Source: Antarcticibacterium sp. 1MA-6-2
GTDB taxonomy: Bacteria; Bacteroidota; Bacteroidia; Flavobacteriales; Flavobacteriaceae
DNA length: 64,000 bases
NCBI RefSeq assembly: GCF_021535135.1
Contig: NZ_CP091036.1
Span: 2,604,001-2,668,000 of the forward strand
Direction of reading: 5' to 3'
The translations under genes and the position numbers were made by a program. This document shows, piece by piece, positions 31,267 to 42,547 of this stretch (its first letter is position 1; each line of letters starts with the position of its first letter). The notes beneath the pieces are model-generated. The model made no database searches and was not told the DNA's origin. It worked only from the letters and a program-made list of their open reading frames with translations.

Positions 31267-32633
31267 ATGGCTAAGGTAAAGACGACTTTTTTCTGCCAGA
31301 ATTGCGGCACTCAACATTCCAAATGGCAGGGACAATGCAGTGCCTGTAAAGAGTGGAACACACTTGTAGAAGAAGTTGTCCAAAAACCCGATCAAAAAGA
31401 CTGGAAACCGCAGGCGTCGCGAGAGGTAAAAAGAATACCTAAACCTCTTCGGATCTCTGACATTGAAGTAGGCAATCAGCCCAGGTTAAATACCAATAAT
31501 TCAGAATTAGACCGGGTGCTGGGCGGTGGCCTCGTTCCCGGTTCTCTTACTCTTTTAGGAGGGGAGCCTGGAATTGGGAAAAGCACATTATTACTACAGA
31601 TATCTTTACATTTAAAACAAAAAACATTGTATGTTTCAGGAGAGGAAAGCCAGCAACAAATAAAGATGCGGGCCGAACGAATAAATCCCAATCCTGCCAA
31701 TTGTTATATTCTTACTGAAACAAAAACCCAAAACATCTTCAGGCAAATAGAGGAACTCGAACCCGAAGTGGTTATAATTGATTCCATTCAAACCCTCCAT
31801 AGCGATTACATAGAAAGTTCTCCGGGAAGCATTTCTCAAATTAGAGAATGTACGGCTGAGCTTATCAAATACGCTAAAGAAAGTGCTGTTCCTGTTATCC
31901 TCATTGGCCATATCACCAAAGAAGGAAGTATAGCAGGCCCAAAAGTCCTGGAACATATGGTAGATACGGTTCTTCAGTTTGAAGGAGACAGAAATCATGT
32001 TTATCGCATTTTAAGGGCACATAAAAACAGGTTTGGTTCTACTCATGAACTAGGCATTTATGAAATGCAGGGAAGTGGCTTAAGAGAAGTTTCAAACCCT
32101 TCTGAAATTTTGATCTCCAATAATGATGAAGGATTAAGTGGCACCGCCATCGCCTCAACTCTGGAAGGAATGCGCCCCTTGATGATTGAGATCCAGGCCC
32201 TGGTAAGTTCTGCTGTTTATGGCACTCCCCAGCGTTCAGCAACCTAGGTTATAATGCTAAAAGACTAAATATGCTGCTCGCCGTTCTGGAAAAAAGAGCA
32301 GGCTTTCGTCTTGGAGCAAAAGATGTTTTCCTTAACGTCACAGGTGGAATTATTGTAGATGATCCTGCAATTGATTTGGCCGTAATTGCAGCTGTGCTTT
32401 CGTCTAATGAAGACATTTCTATAGAAAAAGACATATGTTTTGCTGCTGAAGTGGGACTGGCAGGAGAGATAAGGCCCGTTACCCGTGCAGAGCAAAGAAT
32501 TTCTGAAGCAGAGAAATTAGGCTTTGCCACTATAATGGTCTCAAAACAAACTAAACTACCTGCCCATACTTTTAAAATAAAAGTGCAGAAAGTATCTAAA
32601 ATTGAGGATGTTGTAAGCTTCTTATTTGGTTAA
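31267..32633 (+). CDS. radA: DNA repair protein RadA (frame broken)
   Basis: RecA-like branch-migration ATPase of about 455 residues. The N-terminal zinc finger is CQNCGTQHSKWQGQCSAC, Walker A GGEPGIGKSTLLL near residue 95, the RadA motif KNRFGSTHELG near 257, and a Lon-like C-terminal domain (FRLGAKDVFLNVTGGI, DLAVIAAVLSS). The break at 32242-32249 reads ACCTAGGT; ACCGGT restores PQRSATGYNAKRLNMLLAVLEKR. Confidence 0.95.
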
Positions 32634-32672
32634 ACTGGCATAATTCCTGCTTCAAATTGCATAAAGATGTAA

Positions 32673-33805
32673 ATGCAACGATTGGTAATATTTTTATGTC
32701 TGGCACTTTCCCTGTTAACGAGCTGTTCCCAGCTTAATAAGGCAAAAGATCTGGTTTCTAATCCAACAGCTAAAGAAAAGTACCAAAGGGATTTTAAAAT
32801 ATCAGATGAATTATTTCAGCTTTGGGAGGAGCAGGTGCAATTAGCCTTGAATGACAGTGTGGAAATTGAACTTCCTTATGTCCTGGCCGGACACTTTTTT
32901 CCGAAGAATTTTCAAATATATTCTTATGACGTTAATCTAAGTGCTGGTGAAAAACTGGAGCTGGAAGTAGAATCTGACAGTTTGAACCCCCTGGTTTTCA
33001 TTGATCTCTACGAGAGACAGAATGATTCCTTACGTACCTATAAAAAGATCAAAACTGCAGACTACGCTGAAAGGACACTTTCCGCAGAAATTGATCAAAC
33101 GGGCACATACAAGCTCATTGTCCAGCCAGCTCTTGAAGCAAATACACCATTTGTTCTCAAATTGAAAAAAACTCCTGTTTATAATTTCCCTGTTGCTTAA
33201 GTGGAACTAACAGAAACGTGCAGAGTATTTGGGGCGATGCCAGAGATGGAGGTAGAAGAAGCCACGAAGGAGTAGACATTTTTGCACCGCGGGGTACGCC
33301 TGTTATCGCCGTGACAAATGGCCGTATAACTTCATCGGGAGAAAGGGGTCTGGGAGGTAAGCAGGTATGGCTTAGGGATACTAAAAGAGGTCAATCTTTA
33401 TATTATGCTCACCTGGACAGCATCGCAGCTTTAGGAAATGCTCGTGTAACAACAGGAGATACTTTAGGATTTGTAGGTAACACCGGAAATGCGAGAACCA
33501 CACCCCCACATCTACACTTCGGGATCTATAAAGGATATAAGGGAGCAATTAATCCTTTTCCGTACATATTTCAATACGAAAACCCTGAACCTGAAGTCCC
33601 CCAAATTCCCAATGTTCAAACGCTTTTAGCAAAAGGAACAGCAAATTTAAGAGATCAACCCACTGCTCAAAAATCCCGGATTATAGGCAATCTGGATGCT
33701 CAGGAAACCGTACGGTTCTTAGGAAAAACAAATGAATGGTTTCACATAAGGACTGGTAAAAACCAGGCTGCCTTTATCCACGAAAGCCTGGTTAATTCTT
33801 TATAA
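32673..33805 (+). CDS. M23 family peptidase lipoprotein with SH3 domain (frame broken)
   Basis: Envelope metallopeptidase acting on peptidoglycan, about 377 residues. Lipoprotein signal LSLLTSCSQ near residue 19, then a beta-rich N-terminal part. The LytM/M23 domain has HxxxD in SHEGVDIFAPRGTPV and HxH in PPHLHFGIYKG; the C-terminal bacterial SH3 domain begins TANLRDQPT. The break at 33195-33202 (GCTTAAGT) is healed by GCCGGT (NFPVAGGTNRNVQSIWGDARDGG). Confidence 0.9.
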
Positions 33806-34840
33806 TTAAGGGGCCGGATTGGGAAAAGCTTTGTGCACTTTATTTATTTCTGTTATAACTTCAGAAGATAGCTCCACATTAATGCTCGAAATATTTTCCT
33901 TCAATTGATCCATTGTTGTAGCACCAATTATTGTACTGGTTACAAAGGGTTGCTGGCGTACAAAAGCAAGAGCCATTTGTGCAGGTTTTAAGCTAAATTT
34001 ATCGGCAATTTCACAGTAACGTTTTGTAGCCTCCACTGCCTGTTCACTGGAGTATCTTGTATACTGCGGAAATAAGGTAAGCCTGGTGTTTTGTGGCTGT
34101 TCGTTTAAATATTTACCCGATAAGGTACCCATACCTAATGGAGAGTATGGAAAAAGACCTATATTTTCTCTATGGTAAATTTCACTAAGTCCAACCTCAT
34201 CTTTCCTGTTTAATAAACTGTAAGGATTTTGAACCGTACTAATCTTTGGAGCGCCTTTTCGCGCTTCTTCCACGCACCGCATTACCCCATAAGGTGTTTC
34301 GTTTGAAAGTCCAATTTTTCTAATCTTCCCTTCTTTAATAAAACCTTCCAGGTGCAGGAGGATCTCTCTAAAGTTGTCACTCCATTTATCCTCAGGATCA
34401 ACTTCATAATCCAGTTTACCAAAAAAATTTGTATTTCTCTCAGGCCAGTGAAGTTGATATAAATCTACATAATCTGTATGTAATCTTTTTAAACTCTTGT
34501 TTAATGCATCTTTTAAAGACTCTTTACTAAAATCCAGATTTGGCCTGATGTGGGACATAGAATTTCCCGGACCAACTATTTTTGAAGCCAGAACAACTTT
34601 ATCCCTGTTGCCATTCTTCCTGAACCAAGAACCGATAATTTCTTCGGTACTGCCCTGTGTTTTTTCATTGGCGGGGATAGGATACATTTCTGCAGTATCT
34701 ATAAAATTCACCCCCTGCTCTATAGCATAATCCATCTGGAGATGCCCTTCGGCCTCGGTATTTTGCTCTCCCCAGGTCATTGAGCCAAGGCAGATCTTGC
34801 TAACTTCTATATCTGAATCTGGTAATCTCGTATATTCCAT
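33806..34840 (-). CDS. aldo/keto reductase (Tas-like)
   Basis: NADPH-dependent oxidoreductase of about 344 residues, TIM barrel. Tetrad: Asp and Tyr in NFIDTAEMYP, Lys in VVLASKIVGPG, His in LYQLHWPER. NADPH-binding C-terminal region TSTIIGATTMDQLKENI. Start chosen at 34840 (MEYTRLPDSDIEVSK), the family start, although an ATG five codons upstream exists. Substrate unknown; ends directly against the convergent M23 gene. Confidence 0.9.
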   Translation of the reverse strand: MEYTRLPDSDIEVSKICLGSMTWGEQNTEAEGHLQMDYAIEQGVNFIDTAEMYPIPANEKTQGSTEEIIGSWFRKNGNRDKVVLASKIVGPGNSMSHIRPNLDFSKESLKDALNKSLKRLHTDYVDLYQLHWPERNTNFFGKLDYEVDPEDKWSDNFREILLHLEGFIKEGKIRKIGLSNETPYGVMRCVEEARKGAPKISTVQNPYSLLNRKDEVGLSEIYHRENIGLFPYSPLGMGTLSGKYLNEQPQNTRLTLFPQYTRYSSEQAVEATKRYCEIADKFSLKPAQMALAFVRQQPFVTSTIIGATTMDQLKENISSINVELSSEVITEINKVHKAFPNPAP

Positions 34841-35119
34841 TTCTAAGTCTTTCACTAATTAAAAGCTGCAAAGGTCAGAAATAATATTTTATTAAAAGCT
34901 TGAGTTTGCCACTGAGCACCTAATCCTAAGGAACTTTAAGAAATTTATAACAGCCGTAGAATCGGGGAGTCTAAAAAAATAATAACTAAGGAGATTAGAA
35001 GGAAAATGAAATGGGATTTGCTCTTATGAAAAAGCTTCCACATACACTTCCCTCTCTAAATAAAAGTTCATTTTTTTAATTTCCTGTTCTAAAACAGACA
35101 GAAAAAAAGCGATTTCTAG

Positions 35120-36076
35120 CTATTCCACCTCATTAAGAAGCTGACTTATTTCGTCCAGCTTTGGGGTAAGAATAACCTCAATCCTTCTGTTTTTTGCTTT
35201 ACCTTCTGAAGTTTCATTACTGGCTACAGGTGCGTATTCTCCTCTTCCTGCCGCTGTGAGATTTTGAGGATCTATTTTGTTGTTCTCACGCAAGATCTGT
35301 ACGATGGCTGTCGCTCTCTTTGTTGAAAGATCCCAGTTATCCTGAAGTTGCCCCGAGCCCCCATAAGGAACATTATCTGTATGACCTTCAATGAGCACAG
35401 CTATGTCCGGATTTTGAGCCAGTACTGCACCTAGTTGTTGTACAGCTTTCTTTCCTTCAGCATTCACAGCCCAACTACCGGAATTGAATAATAGTTTATT
35501 TTCCATAGAGACATAGACTTTGCCGTCTCTTTGTTCTACTGTAAGACCTTTACCTTCAAAATTTGTGAGTGCATTTGAAACCGCCGTTTTAAGAGCATTC
35601 ATTTTAGCATCTTTAGCAGCAATTAGGCCTTCCAGTTCATTTATCCTGCTGGATCGTGCAGCAAGATCTTTTTGAAGTTTTTCAAGTCTTGCCTGTTCTG
35701 CAGCCAAAGTTTTCTCTTTTTCATCTAACTGTGCAATAAGATCGCGGTTACGCTTTGAATTTTCTGCCAAAGCACTAGAACTGTTAGCTTCAAGAGCATC
35801 GTAGGATTCCGTGAGGCTTTTTAATTGAGACCTGGTAGTTTCCAAATCTGTTTGTATTTTATTCTTCTCTGCCAGCATTGCATTGTATTCCTCCCGAAGG
35901 CTTGCAAGATCTTTCTCAGCTTTTACTTTTGTTTCTTTAAGGTCAGTAGAAAGCTTTTGATTCTTCTCTTGAAGACTATCATATTGAGATTGTAAATCTT
36001 TGTGAACTTTTGAGGAAACACAAGACGTAAATAGCAGTCCTGTAACCAAAACACTGAGGAAAAATTTAATAGACAT
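35120..36076 (-). CDS. OmpA family lipoprotein with coiled-coil
   Basis: A 318-residue peptidoglycan-anchored outer membrane protein. Lipobox LFTSCVSSK near residue 18, a long coiled-coil from about 25 to 165 (repeated SLREEYNAMLAEKNKIQTDL-type heptads), then the OmpA-like domain with LIEGHTDNVPYG and AKNRRIEVILTP, which bind meso-diaminopimelate. Ten bases after xth, likely co-transcribed. Confidence 0.9.
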   Translation of the reverse strand: MSIKFFLSVLVTGLLFTSCVSSKVHKDLQSQYDSLQEKNQKLSTDLKETKVKAEKDLASLREEYNAMLAEKNKIQTDLETTRSQLKSLTESYDALEANSSSALAENSKRNRDLIAQLDEKEKTLAAEQARLEKLQKDLAARSSRINELEGLIAAKDAKMNALKTAVSNALTNFEGKGLTVEQRDGKVYVSMENKLLFNSGSWAVNAEGKKAVQQLGAVLAQNPDIAVLIEGHTDNVPYGGSGQLQDNWDLSTKRATAIVQILRENNKIDPQNLTAAGRGEYAPVASNETSEGKAKNRRIEVILTPKLDEISQLLNEVE

Positions 36077-36086
36077 AGGTTAAAAT

Positions 36087-36851
36087 TTAATTTTCAATTT
36101 CAAGTAAAACCGGGCAGTGGTCACTGTGCATAGCATCCGGAAGAATTACCGCCCTTTTTAATTTTTCTTTTAATGGTTCCGCCACCAGGTTATAATCTAT
36201 TCTCCAGCCCTTGTTATTATTTCTGGCTCCGGCCCTGTAACTCCACCAGGAATAGTGATTTCCCTCTTCATTAAAGTGCCGGAAAGAATCAATAAAACCT
36301 CTTTTCATAAAGCCATCTATCCATTCTCTCTCAACAGGTAAAAATCCGGATGTGTTTTTTAACCTTACAGGATCGTGAATATCTATTGCCTGATGGCAAA
36401 TATTATAATCTCCGCAAATTATCAAATTTGGAACTTCAGTTTTTAATCCATCTACATATTCCTGAAAATCTGCCATAAACTGAAGCTTATGATCCAGTCT
36501 TTTTTCGCTGGTGCCAGAGGGAAGGTACAAACTCATCACAGAAAATCCTTCGAAATCTGCCCTAAGATTCCTGCCTTCAAAATCCATATAATCTATCCCG
36601 GTACCATATTCTACGTGTAAGGGTTTATGTTTACTTAAAATGGCCACCCCGCTATATCCTTTTTTAGTTGCAGGATACCAGTAATGATATTTATAACCTG
36701 CATCTTCGAAGGGTTGCATATCCAGTTGATCTGGTGTCGCTTTAATTTCCTGCAAACATACTATATCTGGATTTGCAGATTTTAGCCAGTCTATAAAACC
36801 TTTTTTTACTGCAGCTCGTATTCCGTTAACATTATAAGAGATGATCCTCAT
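36087..36851 (-). CDS. xth: exodeoxyribonuclease III
   Basis: Base-excision repair AP endonuclease/3' exonuclease of 254 residues. Catalytic motifs: NVNGIRAA, CLQEIKA (metal Glu), LYLPSG, CGDYNICH (Asp/Asn) and the terminal SDHCPVLLEIE with the catalytic His. Confidence 0.95.
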   Translation of the reverse strand: MRIISYNVNGIRAAVKKGFIDWLKSANPDIVCLQEIKATPDQLDMQPFEDAGYKYHYWYPATKKGYSGVAILSKHKPLHVEYGTGIDYMDFEGRNLRADFEGFSVMSLYLPSGTSEKRLDHKLQFMADFQEYVDGLKTEVPNLIICGDYNICHQAIDIHDPVRLKNTSGFLPVEREWIDGFMKRGFIDSFRHFNEEGNHYSWWSYRAGARNNNKGWRIDYNLVAEPLKEKLKRAVILPDAMHSDHCPVLLEIEN

Positions 36852-36922
36852 GATTCAATTTTGGAATCAAAAATAATAATTACATTAAACAATAAATAAT
36901 CTCTGAAGTGCAAATAGCCAGG

Positions 36923-39897
36923 TTACTCAACAATAAACCTCTTTACTCTTCCAACTTCTCTTGTTCCTATTCTCAATAAGTAAACTCCTGTAGCGGCATA
37001 GGACATATCAATTTCATACAAGTAACCCAACCCGTTTGTTTCCACCTTATTTTCTATTAATTTTTGACCCAGAATATCATGAACTGTGATCCTTAAAGTT
37101 TCAGTAAAATCAGTTTCCAGAAAAACTCTAAAAATCCCATTGCCCTGATTTGAAATTTCAAGATTTGCTTCATTTAAAAGAAAATCATCAATATTAAGGC
37201 TACTGTCTATTATTCTTACACTATAATCGTGTGTTGAACCATATTCCATCACACTACAGGGATCATCCAGATCACCTTCAAATGAGGTATCCCCTGCACG
37301 TACTCTCATAAGATGTTCTCCCAGAGGTGCATTTGCAGGAAGTGTTAGGTCATAACTATGCCAAACATTAGCAGTGGGTATAACCTGGCTACTAATGAGT
37401 TTTTCTACATCATCAAACACCCCATTGTCATTAAAATCTATCCATATAGAAAATTTCTCGTCACCTTCTTCAGAATCAAAAAGGGTTTTCACCCTAACAA
37501 CGTAAGTTCCATTTGAACGATCAAGATCTGTAGAATAACCTATAAAATCAGCATAACCATCTATACACGGGATACGTTCATTAATGATATCCTCCAGTTG
37601 AAAAGAATGGATCCCATCACCAAAACTCGTACAATCAGATCCTGATGGAACACAGTCCAAATTTGCTATAGATTTTGTGGTTCCATCATTTTCGGGAATA
37701 GCATCTCCTTCAAGATCTGTCTCTGCCGTTATCCTGTAGCGTCCAAAGGCAGAAAGATTTGCTCTCGTAGAAAAGGTATAAATGGCCTGTTCTCCTACAG
37801 GAATCGTCCCCGGATATACTTCCCGAATCCACACATTATTCTCAAGGCGATAATTTACCGGAATGTTTGATTGTGGTTCTCCTCCAAAATTCTCTATGGT
37901 AATCGCTACTTCTTCTGTTGATTCCAGGGTAAGTCCTGTTGAAGGTGCATCAATAGAAGTGACACCTACGTCCTTGGGAACAAATGCGTTACCTCAGTTA
38001 AATATTCGTCATTACCTTCCTCCTGATCACCGGGTAAATTAGTAGTTGCTGTTATTTCATATGTTTCACCAATTTCTCCTAAATTTGCTGTTGTGGAAAA
38101 AGTAAAATTAACAGAACTGGTACCATTAAGGGTTCCTGTAAAAGTTTCGATTACTATTTCTCCTCCATCTACTGAATAACTTACAGGAAAATTTGATTGA
38201 GGACTGCTACCAAAATTCCTAATAGTTACGGTGATGTCTTCAGAATTTGATAAAGTAGCGTCTGTAGGATCGACCAGCGCTATTATTCCTACATCATTAG
38301 CAAAATCGGGTGCCAGTTTAAAAACTCCAACTCTGTTCTTCCTGTCAACACCTTCAAAATACTCCGCATTATGCCAAAAGGTAAGATCATCCAAAGGATC
38401 TACAGTAAGATGAGCATAATCCCCATAGCGTGCAGAAGGATCCGGGCTTGGTCCTTCTACTATAGAAGTTTCAAATACTGTCATTATTCCCAGTGGGTCT
38501 GAAGCATATCTTCCAGTATATCGTATAGATGGATAAATTGGAGTTACAGGACTGTCATCAAGAACTGTAAAACCCAGGCCAATATTCCCATTCCTGTCTA
38601 TTCCAATACTGCCACTAAATCGGTCGCTTTTGTCCGGAGCATACGTTCCTTCCTGATGTACTCTCCATAATCCCCCACCCGGGTCCTGTCGCAGTTCATA
38701 CCACCTAATCCCGGCGTGCTCGGCCGCTGAGGGTTCTATATCAACAACAAAATTAAGTACTACCGAATTGTGAGTAGAAAATTTTCTAAACTGGGTAGAG
38801 TGCATAATCGTTGCCTGCAAAACATCAACTTCCGGCGCATTTCCCGGCTGTGAAAGGTTCGAGAAGGAACCGCCATCAAAAGTTGCTATAAAAGGACTTA
38901 CTCCCTGGACAGGACCTAATTCCTGGGATTCTTCGATAGTTGATGACGCTGCAGCATTCCAGTTCATATTTATGGACCATATTTTAAGATGATCAACCGA
39001 AACACCTGCCCAGGCATCGTCCTGTAGAAAAATTATATTTGCATTTCCCTGTGGAAGAGTCTCTCCTGTTGCATTAAACTAAGCCGGACTATAAAAACCA
39101 TTTGTCCTGATTCCCGGAAGGGGAAATCCCACAATTTGTGCTGTTTGCCCCTGCAATATTGCATCCCGCTCCAAAACATAAACTACCTGGCTGGTATTCG
39201 CAGTTCTTGAATTCTTGTTGGTGGTAATATAATACCCGTCATGCCAAATAGAAATTTTTGGGTAATCGGGAAGTGCTCCATTTGTTGTAAACCTGTAGGT
39301 ATACCAACCATCTGTAACGGGATTTGGCCCACGTGAGATCGCAAGTAAAAAACTTTCGGGGGTATCACTAAACTGGGTAATGAGGAATCTATCTGCAAAC
39401 TCGTCATACGCAATTATGGGATCTCCTAAATCTTCATTTGTAAATTCTCCCCCCAGGCTTGCAAGAGAAGCCAGTTCTACAATTCTGTTTCCGGATTTAT
39501 CGAAAATTGAAAAAGCTGAATTCCAGGCATTAACATAGTGATTTGGACCTGCAGCCCCGGTGGGATCTGAAGGTGTAGAACCCGTTACAGCCGCATCAAA
39601 AGAAAGTTGGGGAGCCTTACCGGGAATTTCACCTTTAAATGCCTGTCTTGTAGGATCTGCAGTTCTGGGAAAACCTTTTCCCGGAACCACCTGATTGATT
39701 CCTCTGTTCCTGGGGTTGACCAACTTAAATTCGGTAGAAGGCGGGATAAGTTTTTTCTTGGAAAGTGCAGCAGCAGGCACAGCCATTGCCGAATCTACAT
39801 ATACCGGAACTCTTTTCTCCCTTTGTTGCGCAGTTACCTGGAGCACCATGAATAGAATTATCGGGAACAGTAGCTTTCTATAAATATTCATATTCAA
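36923..39897 (-). CDS. secreted type IX cargo protein with GEVED and sorting domain (broken)
   Basis: Roughly 990 residues. Signal peptide LLFPIILFMVLQVTAQ, a large beta-propeller-like N-terminal half (DPTGAAGPNHYVNAWN; SFLLAISRGPNP), two CARDB-like repeats (DITVTIRNFGSSPQSNFPVSYS; EVAITIENFGGEPQSNIPVNYR), a GEVED domain (FSIWIDFNDNGVFDD) and the T9SS type A tail ending GVYLLRIGTREVGRVKRFIVE. An in-frame TAG at 39076-39082 stands where GCCGGT gives FYSPAGFNATGE. A single-base loss near 37990 (LFPKDVGVTS) is not at the motif. Likely cell-surface or secreted, function unknown. Confidence 0.82.
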
Positions 39898-39942
39898 TTA
39901 AGGATCAATTAAGTTCCTAAAAATAGGCATTTACCAAAAATT

Positions 39943-39976
39943 AAGAGAGGCAATTCGTATTTAAATTGCCTCTCTT
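39943..39976 (-). terminator. terminator of glyS
   Basis: AAGAGAGGCAATT/AATTGCCTCTCTT perfect stem of 13 bp with a short loop, followed on the minus strand by a T-rich tract. Confidence 0.8.
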
Positions 39977-40000
39977 TCAAAGTTAAATATTGCATAAATT

Positions 40001-41538
40001 TTATTTCATCCACCTCCTGAAATCGACCTCATCTTTTATAATTCGGGACAGATCTGAGATATTTACTCTTTTTTGCTCCATGCTATCTCTATATCGCACG
40101 GTCACGGTTCTATCTTCAAGTGATTCATGATCTACTGTTATACACAAAGGAGTACCTGCGGCATCCTGCCTGCGATACCTTCGCCCAATGGCATCTTTTT
40201 CATCATACTGTACCTGGAAATCCCATTTCAACTCCTCAAAGATTTCTGAAGCCATTTCTGGCAAACCATCCTTCTTTACTAAAGGTAAGATTGCCGCCTT
40301 TGTGGGAGCGAGAATGGCTTAAGCAGTTTTAATACTGTTCTGGAGGAACCGTCTTCGAGAGTTTCCTCCTGTAAGGCTGCTGAAAGAACAGCAAGAAACA
40401 TCCTGTCCAAACCTATAGAGGTTTCAATTACGTAAGGCACGTAATTTTCGTTTAGGTCTGGATCAAAAAATCGAAGTTTTCTGCCTGAATGTTCTTCGTG
40501 GGCTTTAAGATCAAAGTCTGTTCGTGAGTGAATTCCCTCCAGCTCCTTAAATCCAAAAGGAAAGTCAAATTCAATATCTGCAGCTGCATTAGCGTAATGT
40601 GCGAGTTTATCGTGGTCATGGAATCTGTACTTTTCCTCACCAAGATTAAGAGAATAATGCCATTTTATTCTTTCTTCCTTCCAGTGCTCGTACCATTTCA
40701 ATTCTTCCCCGGGCCTCACAAAGAATTGCATCTCCATCTGCTCAAATTCTCTCATTCTAAAAATAAATTGTCTTGCAACTATTTCATTTCTGAATGCTTT
40801 TCCTGTTTGAGCAATTCCAAAAGGAATTTTCATTCTCCCCGTTTTCTGAACATTTGAAAAATTGACAAATATTCCCTGGGCGGTTTCGGGTCTCAAATAA
40901 AGGTCAGAGGAAGAATCTGAAGACGCTCCTAATTTTGTACCAAACATCAGGTTGAATTGCCTAACATCAGTCCAGTTTTTAGAGCCTGTTTCAGGATCAG
41001 CAATCTCAAGTTCTTCAATTAAGGCTTTTACATCCTTAAGATCTTCTTTAGTAAGAGAGTCTCCAAGGCGCTTCAAAATAGCATCCCTTTCACTCATATA
41101 TCTTTTAACCCGATCGTTGGTAGCCACAAACTGTTCCTCGTCAAAGGCATCGCCAAAGCGTTTTTTTGCTTTGTCAATTTCCTTTTGAGCCTTTTGCAGG
41201 ATCTTTTCAGCATGATCTTCTACAAGGACATCGGCCCGATATCTTTTTTTGGAATCTTTATTGTCAATTAACGGGTCATTAAAAGCATCTACATGGCCCG
41301 AGGCTTTCCAGGTTTTAGGGTGCATAAGAATAGAAGCATCTAAACCTACGATGTTTTGATGCATTTGCACCATGCTTTTCCACCAGTAGTCCCTAATATT
41401 TTTCTTTAGTTCTGCCCCGTTTTGACCATAATCATAAACAGCACTTAAGCCATCATAGATTTCACTGGATGCGAAAATATACCCATACTCTTTTGCATGG
41501 GAAATAACGTTCTTAAAAAGATCTTCTTGTTTTGCCAT
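40001..41538 (-). CDS. glyS: glycyl-tRNA synthetase (frame broken)
   Basis: Class II single-chain GlyRS of about 512 residues. Motifs: SSEIYDGLSAVYDYGQNG, LYLRPETAQGIFVNF (motif 2 region), GLDRMFLAVLSAAL (motif 3), and the anticodon-binding domain KAAILPLVKKDGLPE. The break at 40317-40324 (GCTTAAGC) lies just before ILAPTKAAILPLV; GCCGGC gives LKLPAILAPTK. Confidence 0.95.
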
Positions 41539-41542
41539 AACG

Positions 41543-41575
41543 CAAAAATAAAAAAACCGCCCTGATATTAGTCAA
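41543..41575 (-). promoter_or_regulatory. promoter of glyS, leaderless
   Basis: On the minus strand TTG (41575-41573), a 22-base spacer and TATTTTTG (41550-41543). Predicted start at about 41539, one base before the ATG at 41538. It overlaps the terminator of the upstream gene. Confidence 0.6.
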
Positions 41576-41586
41576 GGCGGCTGCTT
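41551..41586 (-). terminator. terminator of the 41641-42483 gene
   Basis: GCCGCC...GGCGG(T) stem read on the minus strand, followed by a run of seven T. Confidence 0.7.
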
Positions 41587-41640
41587 TAATTTATAATATC
41601 CTATTTAAGTGAAAATGAAGATGTGCCTATTAACTGTGGA

Positions 41641-42483
41641 CTAAGCATATACATAAACCTTATATTCCCCCTCCATAAGTTTGTCTTTTTCTGTGTTAGC
41701 AAGTATACATACATCAAGTTCTTCGTTTTCATAGAAGATCTTTGAAGTGGCACTATATACCATTACTCCCCCATCATGTTGCACTGCGATTTGATCTCCA
41801 ACCAATTCATTTTCAGGATTGTAAACCTGCACATACAAGGTCTTTTCTCCCGCCTCAGCTAATGCATTTTCAGTAATTGTAAAACAGGTACGAATCTGGT
41901 CGATACGCCTGGTACGATCATTTTCCACGAGACGTCCACTGTTTCTAACAATCACCCCCTCCCCACGAAGAGAAGTAACTTTTAACTGTGCAGCCCTGTC
42001 AACCTTAGTAGAAAGGTTTTGATTTGTTTGCTGCAGGGAATCTGCCATTCTTGTTCTTTGGGACAACACCATGTTTGTACTGTCTATTGCAGTCGTAAGC
42101 ATCCTGTTTTGGTTGCTTAAGCTGTCTACCACTCTAAAAAGGCGATCCTTTTCACTCCGCAAAGCCCCAATTTCTCTTCTGTATCTGGAAATTAGAACCA
42201 GGTTTGCTTCAGCATCCTTAACAGAATCAAGTAATACAGCGATTCGTTGACGTGCATCTACAAGATTTTGATCCATTACTTCGTTCGTGGCAATGGCCTC
42301 GTCGTACTTTATAATAAGATCGTTAAGCTCGTCTTCTATTACAGCTTTTTCTCTTGTAAGGATTTCTTTATTTTCTTTTTCCTCATTATAAAATTTAACC
42401 GTGTAAATACCAAGAGCTATAAGAGCCACGGCTAAAATTCCGGTAAGGATTTTAAGTGCGGTATTACTTTTTTGTTCGGTCAT
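41641..42483 (-). CDS. membrane-anchored coiled-coil protein of unknown function
   Basis: A 280-residue protein: short cytoplasmic N-terminus, one transmembrane helix (ILTGILAVALIALGIYTVKFY, residues 11-31), a coiled-coil of about 120 residues with repeated Asp/Asn/Arg heptads, and a C-terminal beta-rich domain (RIDQIRTCFTITENALAEAGEKTLYVQVYNPENELVG) that looks like a small Ig-type sandwich. I do not recognise a named function; the family is common in Flavobacteriia. Confidence 0.75.
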   Translation of the reverse strand: MTEQKSNTALKILTGILAVALIALGIYTVKFYNEEKENKEILTREKAVIEDELNDLIIKYDEAIATNEVMDQNLVDARQRIAVLLDSVKDAEANLVLISRYRREIGALRSEKDRLFRVVDSLSNQNRMLTTAIDSTNMVLSQRTRMADSLQQTNQNLSTKVDRAAQLKVTSLRGEGVIVRNSGRLVENDRTRRIDQIRTCFTITENALAEAGEKTLYVQVYNPENELVGDQIAVQHDGGVMVYSATSKIFYENEELDVCILANTEKDKLMEGEYKVYVYA

Positions 42484-42547
42484 AGTATATGTTAATTTAG
42501 TTTGTAAATTTATAGGATTCAGTAGGTAAGTTACAATTCATTAACAA

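Noticed and set aside
35428..35434. ACCTAGT in the OmpA-like gene
   Set aside because: In frame and encodes VQQLGAVLAQNPD as expected; restoring RCCGGY would break the gene.
41437..41444. ACTTAAGC in glyS as another damaged site
   Set aside because: The frame is continuous and encodes GLSAVYDYGQNG, the conserved GlyRS sequence, so it is natural.
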